Origin: Molossus alvarezi
Lineage: Eukaryota > Chordata > Mammalia > Chiroptera > Molossidae
Direction: 5' to 3'
Length of the DNA: 64,000 nt
Assembly (NCBI GenBank): GCA_037176705.1
Contig: CM073886.1
Span: 16,390,501 to 16,454,500 of the forward strand
Part shown: positions 43,109 through 53,992 of the stretch, one piece after another
Layout: every line of letters starts with the position of its first letter
Numbering within the stretch: position 1 is the first letter of the stretch
The notes under the pieces: generated by a model
The model's input: the letters and a program-made list of their open reading frames with translations, nothing else
What the model was told of the DNA's origin: nothing
Databases searched by the model: none
Program-made: the position numbers and the translations under genes

Positions 43109-43575
43109 TACTTCGTGGAATGGATCCCCAACAATGTCAAGACAGCTGTCTGTGACATTCCGCTCCAGGCGGTCACCTTCACTGGCAACAGCACCGCCTA
43201 CGAAGAGCTGTCCAGGTGCTTCTCAGAGCCGTGCACTGCCATGTTCTGCCAGAAGGCCTTCCTCCATGGGTAACACACGTGAGGGCATGGACAAGATGGA
43301 GTTCCCTGAGGCTGAGAGCAACATGAATGACCTCGTCTCCGAGTGTCAGCAGTACCAGGATGCCACCCCAGTAAAGGAGGAGGATTCTGGTGAGGAGGCT
43401 GAAGAGGAGGCCTGAGGCCTCGCCCCTGAGGGCTTCTCAGTTCCCTCAGTCTCTCCCTCAACTGCCCCTTTCCTCTCCCTCAGAATCTGCATCTTCTGCC
43501 TCTCTTTTTTCTTTAGGGGTGTTCTCTAACAGTGCCTGGCACATAAAAGGCGCTCTATAAATATTCGTCTTTTGT
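43109..43575 (+). pseudogene. TUBB: TUBB processed pseudogene (beta-tubulin), 5' truncated
   Basis: Starts at the codons for [18 protein letters not shown], runs through the tubulin C-terminal helices and ends at TGA 43413-43415 with the acidic tail ([11 protein letters not shown]), followed by 3'UTR to about 43571 ending gcctggcacataaaaggcgctc. That matches the TUBB isotype 3'UTR layout (its end is itself L2-derived), then an A-rich tail (aaaagaaaaagaaa). A deletion after IP removes RGLKMA-type codons, and a frameshift near 43260 separates the two halves. About 100 of 444 codons are present. Not functional. Confidence 0.92.
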
Positions 43576-44204
43576 TGAAAAGAAAAAGAAACTCAACCAA
43601 ACTAAACCAAGGCAATAAAGAAATAAAGGAACAAAGAACAGGGGAGATGCACAGAAAGCCCATCATGGTAAAGACAGTAAGATCAATCATTACATTAAAG
43701 GTAAGAAGGTCAACTGCTCCAGCTACAAGATAAAGATTATCACACTGAATAGAAACAAAATCTGATACAGGCTAAGGACAAGAGACATGTCTAAAATATA
43801 GGGATAAAGAGTGAAAGGAAAATTATAAAAAATTATGTACCATTATGATACTATTAGAACAACTAGTGTAGCAATCCTAATAGCAAACATACTTTAAAAT
43901 AGAAAACATCACTAGAATAAAGAGGGTCATTCTCAATAATGAAATATTATTCTAAATTTATATGAACATAGTAACATGATAGAGCACACATAGACAGAAT
44001 TATATGAAGAATAGACAAGTCCATATTTGTAGTGGGAAATTATGATGCACTTTTTGCAGTAATTAGTGCAACAAGTAGACAAGACATCAAAAATACTGTA
44101 GAAGAGTTGAAACATTGTAATTAACAAATTTATGGATACATGTAGAACAATGTACCCAACAACTGCAGAATACATTATTTTCAAGAAGATATATCCACTT
44201 TATT

Positions 44205-44467
44205 TTTTATTTTTATTTTATTTTATTTATTTATTTTTTTATCCTCACCCGAGGACATTTTTCCATTTTTTGTTCAGATAGAGTGGGAGGGAGAGAGAGG
44301 AAGAAAGAGAGAGAGAGAGAAACATTGATGTGAAAGGGACACATTGAGTGGCTGCCACCCGCACAACCCAACCAGGGCCGGGGACAAACTGTAACCGAGG
44401 TACGTGCCCTCGGTGTCTCTAGACCGTAGGCTGACACTCTAACTGCTGAACCAAACCAGTCAGGGCT
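44205..44467 (-). mobile_element. SINE class A
   Basis: Antisense; inserted into the T-rich tail of the class C SINE to its right. Confidence 0.94.
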
Positions 44468-44647
44468 ATTTTTATTTTTTAATTTGTTGACTTTTAGAGA
44501 AAAAGAGGAAGAAGAAAGAGAGAGAGAGATTGATTTGTTGCTCCACACATTCATGCACTCATTGGTTGTGCCCTGACTGGGGATTGAACCTGCAACCTTG
44601 GCATACAGGCATGACACTCTAACCAACTGAGCTACCTAGCCAGGGCT
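44468..44647 (-). mobile_element. SINE class C
   Basis: Antisense; outer TSD gaagatatatccacttta (about 44186) / gaagatacaatccatttta (about 44649). Confidence 0.9.
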
Positions 44648-44668
44648 TGAAGATACAATCCATTTTAT

Positions 44669-44894
44669 TTATTATTTTAAATTATTTTTCTTTATTGATG
44701 TAAGAGAGAGAGAGGAAGGGAGAGGGAGAGAGAGCTAGAAACATTGATGAGAGAGAACATCGACTGGCCACCTCCTGCACACCCCCTCCTGGGGATTTGA
44801 CCCACAACCTGGGCACGTGCCCTGACCGGGAACCAAACTGGCGACCTCTTGGTGCATGGGTTGACGCTCAACCACTGAGCTGCACCGGTTGGGC
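44669..44894 (-). mobile_element. SINE class B
   Basis: Antisense; TSD agatacaatccattta (44651) / agatacagtccattta (44895). Reuses the target of the neighbouring SINE. Confidence 0.94.
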
Positions 44895-45533
44895 AGATAC
44901 AGTCCATTTAAAAATTTGACTATCAAATTTGACTATATGCTGGGCCAAAATACTAGTCCCAACAAACTTCAAAGGATTGATATATAACAGATATGTTCTC
45001 TAACCACACTGTAAATAGGCTAAGAATTTAAGAATTGGAATATCTCTATATCTTTCAAAACTACACTTCTGAGTAATATGTTCCAAAATGCACTTTAAAA
45101 TAATACACGGTCAGACTTCTGGTCAAAATGATGGCATAGGTAAACATGATACTTGCTTGGAACCTCTCACAACCACATCAAAATTACAATTAAGCTAGAG
45201 AATAATCATTATTTACAACTGCCTGAAGTCTAGCTGAACAGAAGTCCTATAGCTAAGGATATAAAGAAGAAGCCACATGTTGAGAGTGGTAAGAGGGGCA
45301 GAGACATGAAACAGGCTTGTCCCACACCCATGTGTGACAGTTAAAAGTTGGGATGGATATCTTAGCTGCAGAGGTTCTCCCTGAGGAGCCAGAGATCCTA
45401 GCCCCACACCTGGCTCCCCAGCCCAGGGTTCCAGTGCTGAGGAGAGAAATCCCCAAAACTTCCGGCTGTAAAAACCAGTGGAAATTGTAGCTGAGTGAGA
45501 TGGAGGGCCTCTGAGGTCCCAGCCATTGCTCTT

Positions 45534-45751
45534 TTTTAAAAATTGTTTTCTCTTTATTGATTTTAAAGAGGAAGGGAGAGGGAGAGGGAGAGACAGAAAC
45601 ATTGATGAGAGAAAACGTTGATTGGCCATCTCCCGCATGCCCCTCACTGGGGATCAGACCCACAACCCGGGCATGTGCCTTGACCAGGAATCGAACCAGT
45701 GACCTCTTGGTGCATGGGTCAATGCTCAACCCCCGAGCCACACCAGCTGGA
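45534..45751 (-). mobile_element. SINE class B
   Basis: Antisense; TSD cccagccattgctctt (45518-45533) / cccaggcattcctctt (45752-45767). Confidence 0.95.
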
Positions 45752-46286
45752 CCCAGGCATTCCTCTTAAAGGGCCTGCACATAGACTTATTCAGACTCAC
45801 TAGCTCAGAGCTCTAGCGCTGGTAAGCATCTTGAAAGATGCCAGAGACATATGGGAAGGAACTGAATTGTTTGGTATCAGGGCAAGAGCTGGGATGGGGG
45901 GTGCTTTCTCCAAGACAGAAGTGTTGACAGAGTCCATTGTTCTTTTTCTGAGTCCTCCTCCCACAGAGCCAGCAGGCAGACCCTGTATCTGAGTCTCTAT
46001 CAACCTGGTTAACACTATTCACCCCACCCTGGTGATTCCCTGAGACCCCACCCCATCCAATTTTCTAGCCCACCAAGGCCATTTCCAGTGGCTTTCCCAT
46101 AAAAATGGCCTGACTTGGCTCATGCTGCAAACTTTCCTAAAATCTCTCAGAGAGTCAACATCTGGCTTCTGTGTACCCAGGGCCCCAGGCCTGGCACCAG
46201 TGGCAGCCGGCCAAGGTTCCCAGCTTGGCCTCTCTTGGGCACCTCCAAGCCCAGCATAAGTAGCAGCCATCTGCAGATTGTTCTTT

Positions 46287-46549
46287 CTTTTTTTTTTTTA
46301 TCCTCACCTGAGAACATTTTCCCTTTTTTTTTTTTTTGGTACAGATAGAGTGGGAAGGAGAGAGAGGAAGAGAGAGAGAGAGAGAAACATCGATGTGAGA
46401 GGGACACATCGAGTGGCTGCCTCCCGCATGACCCAACCAGGGCCGGGGACAAACTGTAACCGAGGTATGCGCCCTCAGCAGGACCAAACCCAGGTCTCTC
46501 AGGACCACAGGCCAATGCTCTAACCCCTGAGTCCAACCGGCCAGGGCTT
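46287..46549 (-). mobile_element. SINE class A
   Basis: Antisense; TSD cagattgttcttt (46274-46286) / cagactgttcttt (46550-46562). Confidence 0.95.
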
Positions 46550-46699
46550 CAGACTGTTCTTTAACTCATGCCAGGGCAGGACAGGGCAGTAGCCCTGGGC
46601 AGGGCACAAGTGCCAGCTGCCCTTGGCCTGTACCTCTCAGGAGGTCCCAGAGACAGAGCCCCAGGTGGACAGCTTCAGACCACACTGAAGAACAACCCT

Positions 46700-46940
46700 G
46701 CCCTGGCCGGTTTGGCTCAGCGGTTAGAGCGTCAGCGTGTGGTCCGAAGAGAGTTGGGTTCGGTTCCCGCTAAGGGCATGTACCTCGGTTGCAGTTTGTC
46801 CTCAGCCCTGGTTGGGTCGTGTGGGTGGCAGCCACTCAATGTGTCCCTTTCACGTCAATGTTTCTCTTTCTCTCTCTCCCTCCCACTCTATCTGAACAAA
46901 AAATGGAAAAATGTCATCAGGTGAGCATAAAAAAAAAAAG
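46700..46940 (+). mobile_element. SINE class A
   Basis: Complete; short TSD agaacaacc / agaaccgcc. Confidence 0.93.
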
Positions 46941-47326
46941 AACCGCCCAACCACTTTCACAAGTGACACACTCAAGGGGCAGACTCAGTGGGCACCAGAG
47001 CCCTGCTGAAGTGAGTCCTGTTCTGTGGGGTTGGCCCTTGTACAGAAGATCTTCTATACTGCTCACAGCCAGTCTTTTCAGCCAGTCGGCCAGGAGGTAA
47101 ATTCCTTCCATTGATGTGTCAATAGCACTCAGGCTCAACTACAATAGGAGGGTGCACACAGCCCACATGGGGGTGAGGGGGTACAACTGGAGCACCCAGC
47201 ATGGGTGACCAGGAGCTGTGCCACTGGACTCTTTAGGACATCTACTGCATAAGGCCACTTTACCAAGACCAGTAGACATAGAAGATTTATCTAAAACATG
47301 GAAATAAACACTGGGAGGCAGCCAAA

Positions 47327-48175
47327 ATAAGGAGATAAAGAAACATGTCCCAAATGAAAGAATAGACCAACGCTCCAGAAGAAGAACTAAATAAAACAGA
47401 GACAAGCAATCTACCAGATGTAGAGTTCAAAACATTAGTTATAAGGATGCTCAATGCTTTCAGTGAGAACTTCAACAAAGAGATAGAAAACACAAATATG
47501 GAGATAGAAAACATAAAAAAAAATAGTCAGAAATATAGAATACATTATAGGGAATCAAAAGTGGAGTAGATGAAGCAGAGGATCAAATCAATGATTTGGA
47601 AGAGAAGGAAGCAGAAAACACCCACTCAGATCAACAAAGAGAAAAAACAATAGTAATAAAAAAAATGAGCATAGTGTTAAGAGCCTCTGGGACAACTTCA
47701 AGCATATCAATCTTTGCATCATGAAGGTGCTAGAAGGAAAAGAGAGCAAGAAACTGAAAACCAATCTGAAAAAATAATGACAGAAAACTTCCCTAACCTG
47801 GTGAAGGAAATAGATATACAAGTTCGGGAAATAAGATGGATTCAAAGAGACCTACACCAAGACACATCATAATTAAAATGAAAATGATTAAAGACAAAGA
47901 GAGAATCTTAAAGGGATCAAGAGAAAAGCAGTTATATAGTTATATACAAGGGAACTCCTATAAGATGGTCAGCTGACTTCTCAACAGAAACTTTGCAGGT
48001 CAGAAGAGATTGGCAAGAAATATTCAAAGTGATGAAAAGCAAGGACCTACGACTAAGATTACTCTACCTAGCAAAGCTATCATTTAGAATCAAAGGATAT
48101 ATAAAGAGCTTTCCAGACAAGGAAAAGCTAACGAAGTTCATTACCAACAAATCAGTATTGTAAGAAATGTTAAAG
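47327..48175 (+). pseudogene. L1-type ORF1 remnant (copy 3)
   Basis: Initiator ATG mutated to ATA at 47327-47329; an early stop follows (aaagaatag). Recognisable blocks: ccagatgtagagttcaaaac (coiled coil), gtgctagaaggaaaagagag (GVPEGE region, about 47727), cctacaccaagacacatcat (TPRHI region, about 47850), gatggtcagctgacttctcaac and caggtcagaagagattgg (LQARREW region, about 47995). Many indels. Confidence 0.82.
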
Positions 48176-48192
48176 TTTCTTCTTTAAGAAGA

Positions 48193-48422
48193 GCCTTGGT
48201 TGGATAGCTCTGTTGGTTGCAGCGTAGTCCAACCAAAAGGTTGTGGGTTTGATTCCTGGTCAGGGTACATACTTAGGTTGTGGGTTCAATCTCCAGTTGG
48301 GTGCATATGGGAGACAAGCAATCAATGTTTCTCTTTCACATCAATGTCTCCCTCTCTCTCAATCTCACTCTCACTTTCTCTCTCTAAAATCAGCAAACAT
48401 ATCCTTGGGTGAGGATTTTTTT
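48193..48422 (+). mobile_element. SINE class C
   Basis: gccttggttggatagctctgttgg head, tail atatccttgggtgagga. Sits at the right border of copy 3. Confidence 0.88.
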
Positions 48423-48565
48423 TAAAAGTAGATGGGAGGAAATAATTTGAAAGCATAAATAAACATAGAAGAAAATACACAACTGAGAGAATCAACAAAG
48501 CCAAAATTGAAAAGACTAATAAAATTGATAAAACCCCCAGTGAGAATGATTAAAAAGAAAAGACC
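48423..48565 (+). mobile_element. Old L1 (L1M) ORF2 piece
   Basis: aacaaagccaaaattgaaaag and aattgataaaacccccagtgag: the RT-leading region of the host element, continued at 52513. Confidence 0.7.
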
Positions 48566-51500
48566 CACCTCACAACAAAAGACTCACCTAGGTTGAAAGT
48601 GAAGGGATGGCAAAAAATTTTACAAGGAAATGGAAAGCAAAAAAAAGCTGGGGTAGCAATACTCATATCTGATAAAATAGATTTCAAAATGAAGGCCATA
48701 ACTAGAGACAAAGAAGGCCACTACATAATATTGAAAGGATCTATCCAACAGGAAGATATAACCTTGATAAACATATATGCACCCAATAGAGGAGCACCAA
48801 AATCTATTAAAAATCTTCTGGAGGACTTCCAAGGAGAAATCGACAGCAATACAATCATAGCAGGGGACTTCAACACCCCGTTAACACCACTGGATAGATC
48901 CTCTAGACAAAAAATTAGCAAGGAAACAGAGACTCTAAATGAAGCACTAGACCGAATGGATTTAATAGATATCTACAGAGAATTACACCCCAAAACTGCA
49001 GAATTCACATTCTTCTCAAGTGCACATGGGACATTCTCAAAGATAGACCACATGTTAGAACACAAACTAAATCTCTACAAGATCAAGAAGATTGAAATCA
49101 TATCAAGCATCTTCTCAGATCACAATGGCATGAAACTAGAAATCAATTGCAACAAGAACATGCAAAGACATTTGAACACATGGAGGCTAAATAGCATGTT
49201 ATTAAACAATGAATGGGTTACTGAGACAATCAAGGAAGAAATTAAAAACATCCTGGAAACCAATGAAAATGAACACACAACAACACAAAATCTATGGGAT
49301 GCAGCAAAAGCAGTTCTGAGAGGGAAGTTCATAGCACTACAGGCCTCCCTCAAGAAGCAAGAAAAATTTCTAATCGACTGTCTAACCTCACAACTTAAAG
49401 AATTAGAAAGCAAACAAAAAGAAAACCCCAGACCAAGTAGAAGGAAGGAAATAATAAAGATCAGAGCAGAAATAAATGACATAGACACCAAAAAGACAAT
49501 TCAAAGGATCAATGAAACAAAGAGATGGTATTTCAAAAAGATAAACAAGATTAATGGACCCTTAGCTAGACTCACCAAAAAACAAAGAGAGATAACCCAA
49601 ATACACAAAATCAGAAATGAAAGCGGAGAAGTAACAAGCGACACCACAGAAATAACAAAGGATCGTTAACAGCTACTATGAACAACTATATGGCAACAAA
49701 TTCGACAATCTAAGTGAAATGGACAAATTTCTAGAAACACACAGTATCCCAAAACTGGACCGGGAAGAGACAGAAAACTTGAACAGACCAATAACAACTA
49801 AGGAAATTGAAGAGGTAATCAAGACTCTCCCAGCAAACAAAAGCCCAGGCCCAGATGGCTTCACTGGGGAGTTTTACCGAACATTCAAAAAAGAACTAAC
49901 ATCCATTCTCCTCAAACTATTTCAAAAAATTCAAGAAGAAGGAAGACTTCCAAACTTGTTCTATGAGGCCAGCATAATTCTAATTCCAAAGCCAGAAAAA
50001 GACATTACAAAGAAAGAAAACTACAGGCCAATATCCCTGATGAACATAGACACCAAAATCCTGAACAAAATACTAGCAAATCGGATCCAGCAATACATCA
50101 AAAAAATTATTCACCATGACCAAGTGGGATTCATTCTAGGGATGCAAGCTGGTACAATATTCGCAAATCAATAAATGTGATATACCACATAAACAAAATG
50201 AAGAATAAAAACCACATTATCATATCAATAGACGCTGAAAAAGCATTCAACAAAATCCAGCATCCATTTCTGATAAAAACGCTCAGCAATGTGGGAATAG
50301 AGGGATCATATCCCGATATAATAAAGGCGATATATGAAAGACCTACAACCAACATCATACTCAATGGGCAGAAACTAAAAACATTTCCATTAAGAACAAG
50401 AACAAGACAGGGATGTCCACTTTTGCCACTCTTATTTAATATAGTACTGGAAGTCTTAGCCACAGCAATCAGACATGGGGAAAAAATAAAAGGGATCCAA
50501 ATTGGAAAGCAGGAAGTGAAACTGTCATTATTTGCAGATGACATGATATTATACAAAGAAAACCCTAAAGACTCCATCAAAAATCTACTAGACTTAATAA
50601 ATAAATTTGGCAAAGTAGCAGGATACAAAATTAACGTCAAGAAATCGACAGCATTTGTATATACCAATGATGAACTCACAGAAAGAGAAACTGAAAAACA
50701 ATCTGATTTACCATCGGCAAAAAAATTAAGATACCTAGGAATAAACTTAACCAAAGAAGTAAAGGACCTACTTGCAGAAAACTACAGGACATTGAAAAAA
50801 GAAATAGAGGAAGATATAAAAAAGTGGAAGCCCATACCTTGTTCATGGATTGGAAGAATTAACATCATTAAAATATCCATACTACCCAAAGCAATCTATA
50901 GATTCAATGCAATACCCATCAAAATACCAACGACATATTTCACAAAACTAGAACAAATTCTTCAAAAGTTCATATAGAACCAAAAAAGTCCCTGAATAGC
51001 CACAGCAGTTTTGAAAAAGAAGGACAAAGTAGGTGGGATCACAATACCAGATATCGTTATATTACAAAGCGAATGTAATCCAAACAGCCTGCTACTGGCA
51101 CAAGAACAGGCATATAGACGAGTGGAACAGAATAGAGACACCAGAAATGGACCCAAGGCAATATGCTCAATTAATATTTGACAAAGGAGGCAAGAGCATA
51201 CAGTGGAGTAAAGACAGCCTCTTTAATAAATGGTGTTGGGAAAATTGGACAGCTACATGCGAAAAAAAAAAAATGAAACTAGAGCATCAACTTATACCAT
51301 ACACAAAAAATAAACTCAAAATGGATAAAAGACTTAAATGTGATCCGTGAATCCATAAAAATCCTAGAAGAAAATGTAGGCAACAAAATTTCGGACATCA
51401 TACGCAGCAGAATTTTCACTGCTGCATCACCTAAGGCAACAGAAACAAAGGAAAAAATGAACACATGGGACTACATCAAACTAAAAAGCTTCTGCACAGC

Positions 51501-52512
51501 AAAAAAAAATGACCATCAAAATGGAAAGGCAACCCACTGTATGGGAGAACATCATTGCCAATGATACATCAGATAAGGGGTTAATGTCCAATATATGTAG
51601 AGTGCTCATACAACTCAACAAAAGGAAGACAAAGAACCCAATTAAAAAATGGGCAGAGGAGCTGACTAGACACCTCTCCAAACAGGACATACAAATGGTC
51701 AAGAGACATATGAAGAAATGCTCAATGTCACTAATCATCAGAGAGATGCAAATTAAAACAACAATGAGCTATCACCTCACACCTGTCAGAATAGCCGCCA
51801 TCAACAAATCATCAAACAACAAGTGTTGGTGAGGGTGTGGAGAAAAGGGGACTCTAGTACACTGCTGGTGGGAATGCAGACTGGTGCAGCCACTGTGGAA
51901 AGCACTATGGTGTTACCTCAAAAAATTAAAAATTGAACTGCCATTTGACCTAGTGATCCCACTTCTAGGAATATATCCTAAGAAGCCTGAAACACCAATC
52001 AGGAAGAATATATGTACCCCCATGTTCATAGCAGCACTATTTACAATAGCTAAGATCTGGAAACAGCCCAAGTGTCCATCAGTAGACAAATGCATAAAAA
52101 AGCAGTGGTACATATACACAATGGAATACTATGCAGCTGTAAGAAAGGAAGATCTCTTATCCTTTGAGACGACATGGAGGGACCTGGAAAGTATTATCCT
52201 AAGTGAAACAAGCCAAGCAGAAAAAGACAAATACCACATGATCTCACTTATATATGGAATATAATGAACATAACAGTCTGAGGAATATGGTAGACCCAGA
52301 AACATGGAAGGGCACAGCTGACATCCCTCAGAAGAGGGGGTGAGGGGGATGGGAAGAGATAAACTACAGAACTTATATGCATGTATACATAACCAATGGA
52401 CATGGACAACAAAGCCAGGGACAGGGAGGGGGGGTGGGGGGGATGGGGAGAGTGGTGCCAATGGGGTAAAAAAGGAGAAACATCTGTAACAACAACAATT
52501 TAAAAAAATAAA
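48566..52512 (+). mobile_element. Long L1: most of ORF2 plus 3'UTR, 5' truncated
   Basis: About 3.95 kb; begins inside the endonuclease domain (cccacctcacaacaaaagactc) and ends with a 3'UTR (tatgcatgtatacataacc, G-rich tract 52418-52448, acatctgtaac) and A-rich tail. Inserted into an old L1 whose parts flank it (attaaaaagaaaaga / atgaaaagaaaaag as likely TSD). The best-preserved ORF2 in the window. Confidence 0.93.
48593..52264 (+). pseudogene. L1 ORF2 (endonuclease/reverse transcriptase), dead
   Basis: ORF2 protein nicks target DNA and reverse-transcribes L1 RNA. Visible: EN part lacking its first ~130 residues but keeping [13 protein letters not shown] (about 48860), SKIDHMLEH and [10 protein letters not shown] (catalytic H about 49121); RT with [22 protein letters not shown] and FADDMILY (FADD at 50531-50542); C-terminal cysteine motif near 51830-51880; end at MISLIYGI and TAA. 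Open blocks: 48593-49669 (358 aa), 49719-50174, 50177-50977 (266 aa), 51033-51350, 51509-51832, 51884-52264. At least four frameshifts or stops, so it gives no full protein. Confidence 0.92.
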
Positions 52513-52887
52513 TAAAATGAAAAGAAAAAGGCACAAAAAAGCAATCATAAGAAATGAAAAGAAACTTCACCACAAAAATAAGAGGATATTATTAACAACT
52601 TTATGCCAATAAAGTTGAAAATGTAGGTAAAATGGAAAGATTAATAGAAGAATACAACCTAACCAGCAATAAAAGAAACAAAAAATCTTAGTCCTATCAC
52701 TATTAAAGAAATTAAAGCTGCAATTTAAAAATGTCTGATGGTCAAAATTCAAGACCCAAATGGCTTGAAGAAAGGAAAGATGCCTTCTTATATAGATCTT
52801 CTAGAAAACAGAAAAAAATTCCCCAGTTAATTTTGGAAGGCTAGCATAACTTTTATACTAACACCCAACAAAAATAGTACTAGAGCC

Positions 52888-53138
52888 GCCCTGGCCGGTT
52901 TGGTTCAGCGGTTAGAGCGTCGGCCTGCGGTCCTGAGAGACCCGGGTTCGGTTCCCGCTAAGGGCATGTACTTCGGTTGCAGTTTGTCCCCGGCCCTGGT
53001 CGGTTGTGCGGGTGGCAGCCGCTCGATGTGTTCCTTTCACATCGATGTTTCTCTCTCTCTCTCTGTTCCTCTCTCTCCCTCCCACTCTACCTGAACAAAA
53101 AATGGAAAAATGTCCTCGGACGAGGATAAAAAAAAAAA
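52888..53138 (+). mobile_element. SINE class A, young
   Basis: tagtactagagcc at 52875-52887 and 53141-53153 forms the TSD and includes the first 3 bases of the next SINE, so this copy landed on that SINE's 5' border. Many intact CpGs. Confidence 0.95.
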
Positions 53139-53150
53139 AAAAGTACTAGA

Positions 53151-53418
53151 GCCTTGGCTGGGTGGGTCAGTTGGTCAGAGCATCCTTCCATACACTAAAA
53201 AAGTTGTACATTCTATTTTCAGTCAGGGCACATACCTAGGTTGCATGTTTAATCCCTCGTCAGGGAGTGTATGAAAAGGAACTGATCAATGTTTCTTTCT
53301 TACATCGATGTTCTTGTTCTCTCTCTGACTCTGTCTCTCTGTCTCTCTTTTCTCTCCCTTCCTTCCTCTCTCTCTAAAAAAATCAGTAAACATATCTTTG
53401 GGTGAGGATAAAAATGAA
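53151..53418 (+). mobile_element. SINE class C
   Basis: Older; original TSD aaatagtactaga (52872-52884) / aaagtagtactaga (53419-53432), now split by the younger SINE. Confidence 0.93.
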
Positions 53419-53718
53419 AAAGTAGTACTAGAAAGAGAAGATAGGCCAATTTCATTAACGAATATAGGTGCAATAATCTTAAAATAAAACAAGCTGAATT
53501 AAGCAATATACTATGATCAAATTGAATTTATCCTAAGAATGCACATTGATTTAACATTAGAAAATCAATAATAGAATTCATCACATTGATAAATTAAAAG
53601 AAAGTTCATGATCATCTCAAGTCTTGCAAAAAAATGTGTTTGATAAAACTGGACATGCCTACACAATAACTCATAGGAAAGAATAAATTACTTTCTGAAG
53701 CTAATAAAAGATGTCAAT

Positions 53719-53877
53719 GCCCTGGCTGGTTTGGCTCAGCAGTTAGAGCATTGGTCTGTGGTCCAGAGAGACCGGGGTTCAGTTACCGCTAAGGGCATCT
53801 ACTTTGGTTGCAGTTTGTCCCTGGCCCTGGTTGGGGTGTGCGGGTGGCAGCCACTCAATGTGTCCCTTTCACGTCAA

Positions 53878-53933
<56 letters not shown>

Positions 53934-53992
53934 TCTCTCTCTCTCTCCTGTTCTGTCTGAATAAAGAATGGAAAAATGTCCTCAGGTGAGGA
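53719..53992 (+). mobile_element. SINE class A without A-tail
   Basis: Head to gtcctcaggtgaggac; the poly(A) and right TSD are missing, and an antisense L1 starts at once. Contains a (CT)n tract at 53881-53951. Confidence 0.92.
53881..53951. repeat. (CT)n microsatellite in SINE
   Basis: About 34 CT units with one TCC interruption. Confidence 0.95.

Larger units (their letters stand above)
43590..45110 (+). mobile_element. Old L1 (L1M) endonuclease region
   Basis: Sense ORF2 start region (acagtaagatcaatcattacattaaaggt, tagcaatcctaatagcaaac) to 44200, and 44911-45110 (atgctgggccaaaatactag, gttctctaaccacactg), around a stack of three SINEs. No open frame. Confidence 0.75.
45114..48190 (+). mobile_element. 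5'-complete bat L1-type element with ORF1 only (copy 3)
   Basis: 5' end cagacttctggtcaaaatgatggc matches copies 1 and 2. Long 5'UTR (carrying SINEs at 45534, 46287 and 46700) to about 47325, ORF1 remnant to about 48175, then no ORF2: a SINE and old L1 follow. The 5'UTR has the same long form as copy 1 (cacactcaaggggcagactcag, gggtgcacacagcccac), a stretch that copy 2 lacks. Right TSD not identified. Confidence 0.72.
52513..53718 (+). mobile_element. Old L1 (L1M) RT region
   Basis: Resumes the host element: cattattaacaactttatgcc, aaagaaattaaagctgca, ggccaatttcattaacgaatat, gataaattaaaagaaagttc. Two SINEs interrupt it. Confidence 0.72.

Noticed and set aside
50131..50754. 207-codon minus-strand frame
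   Set aside because: Antisense shadow of the L1 RT domain, which carries the FADD motif in the sense frame.
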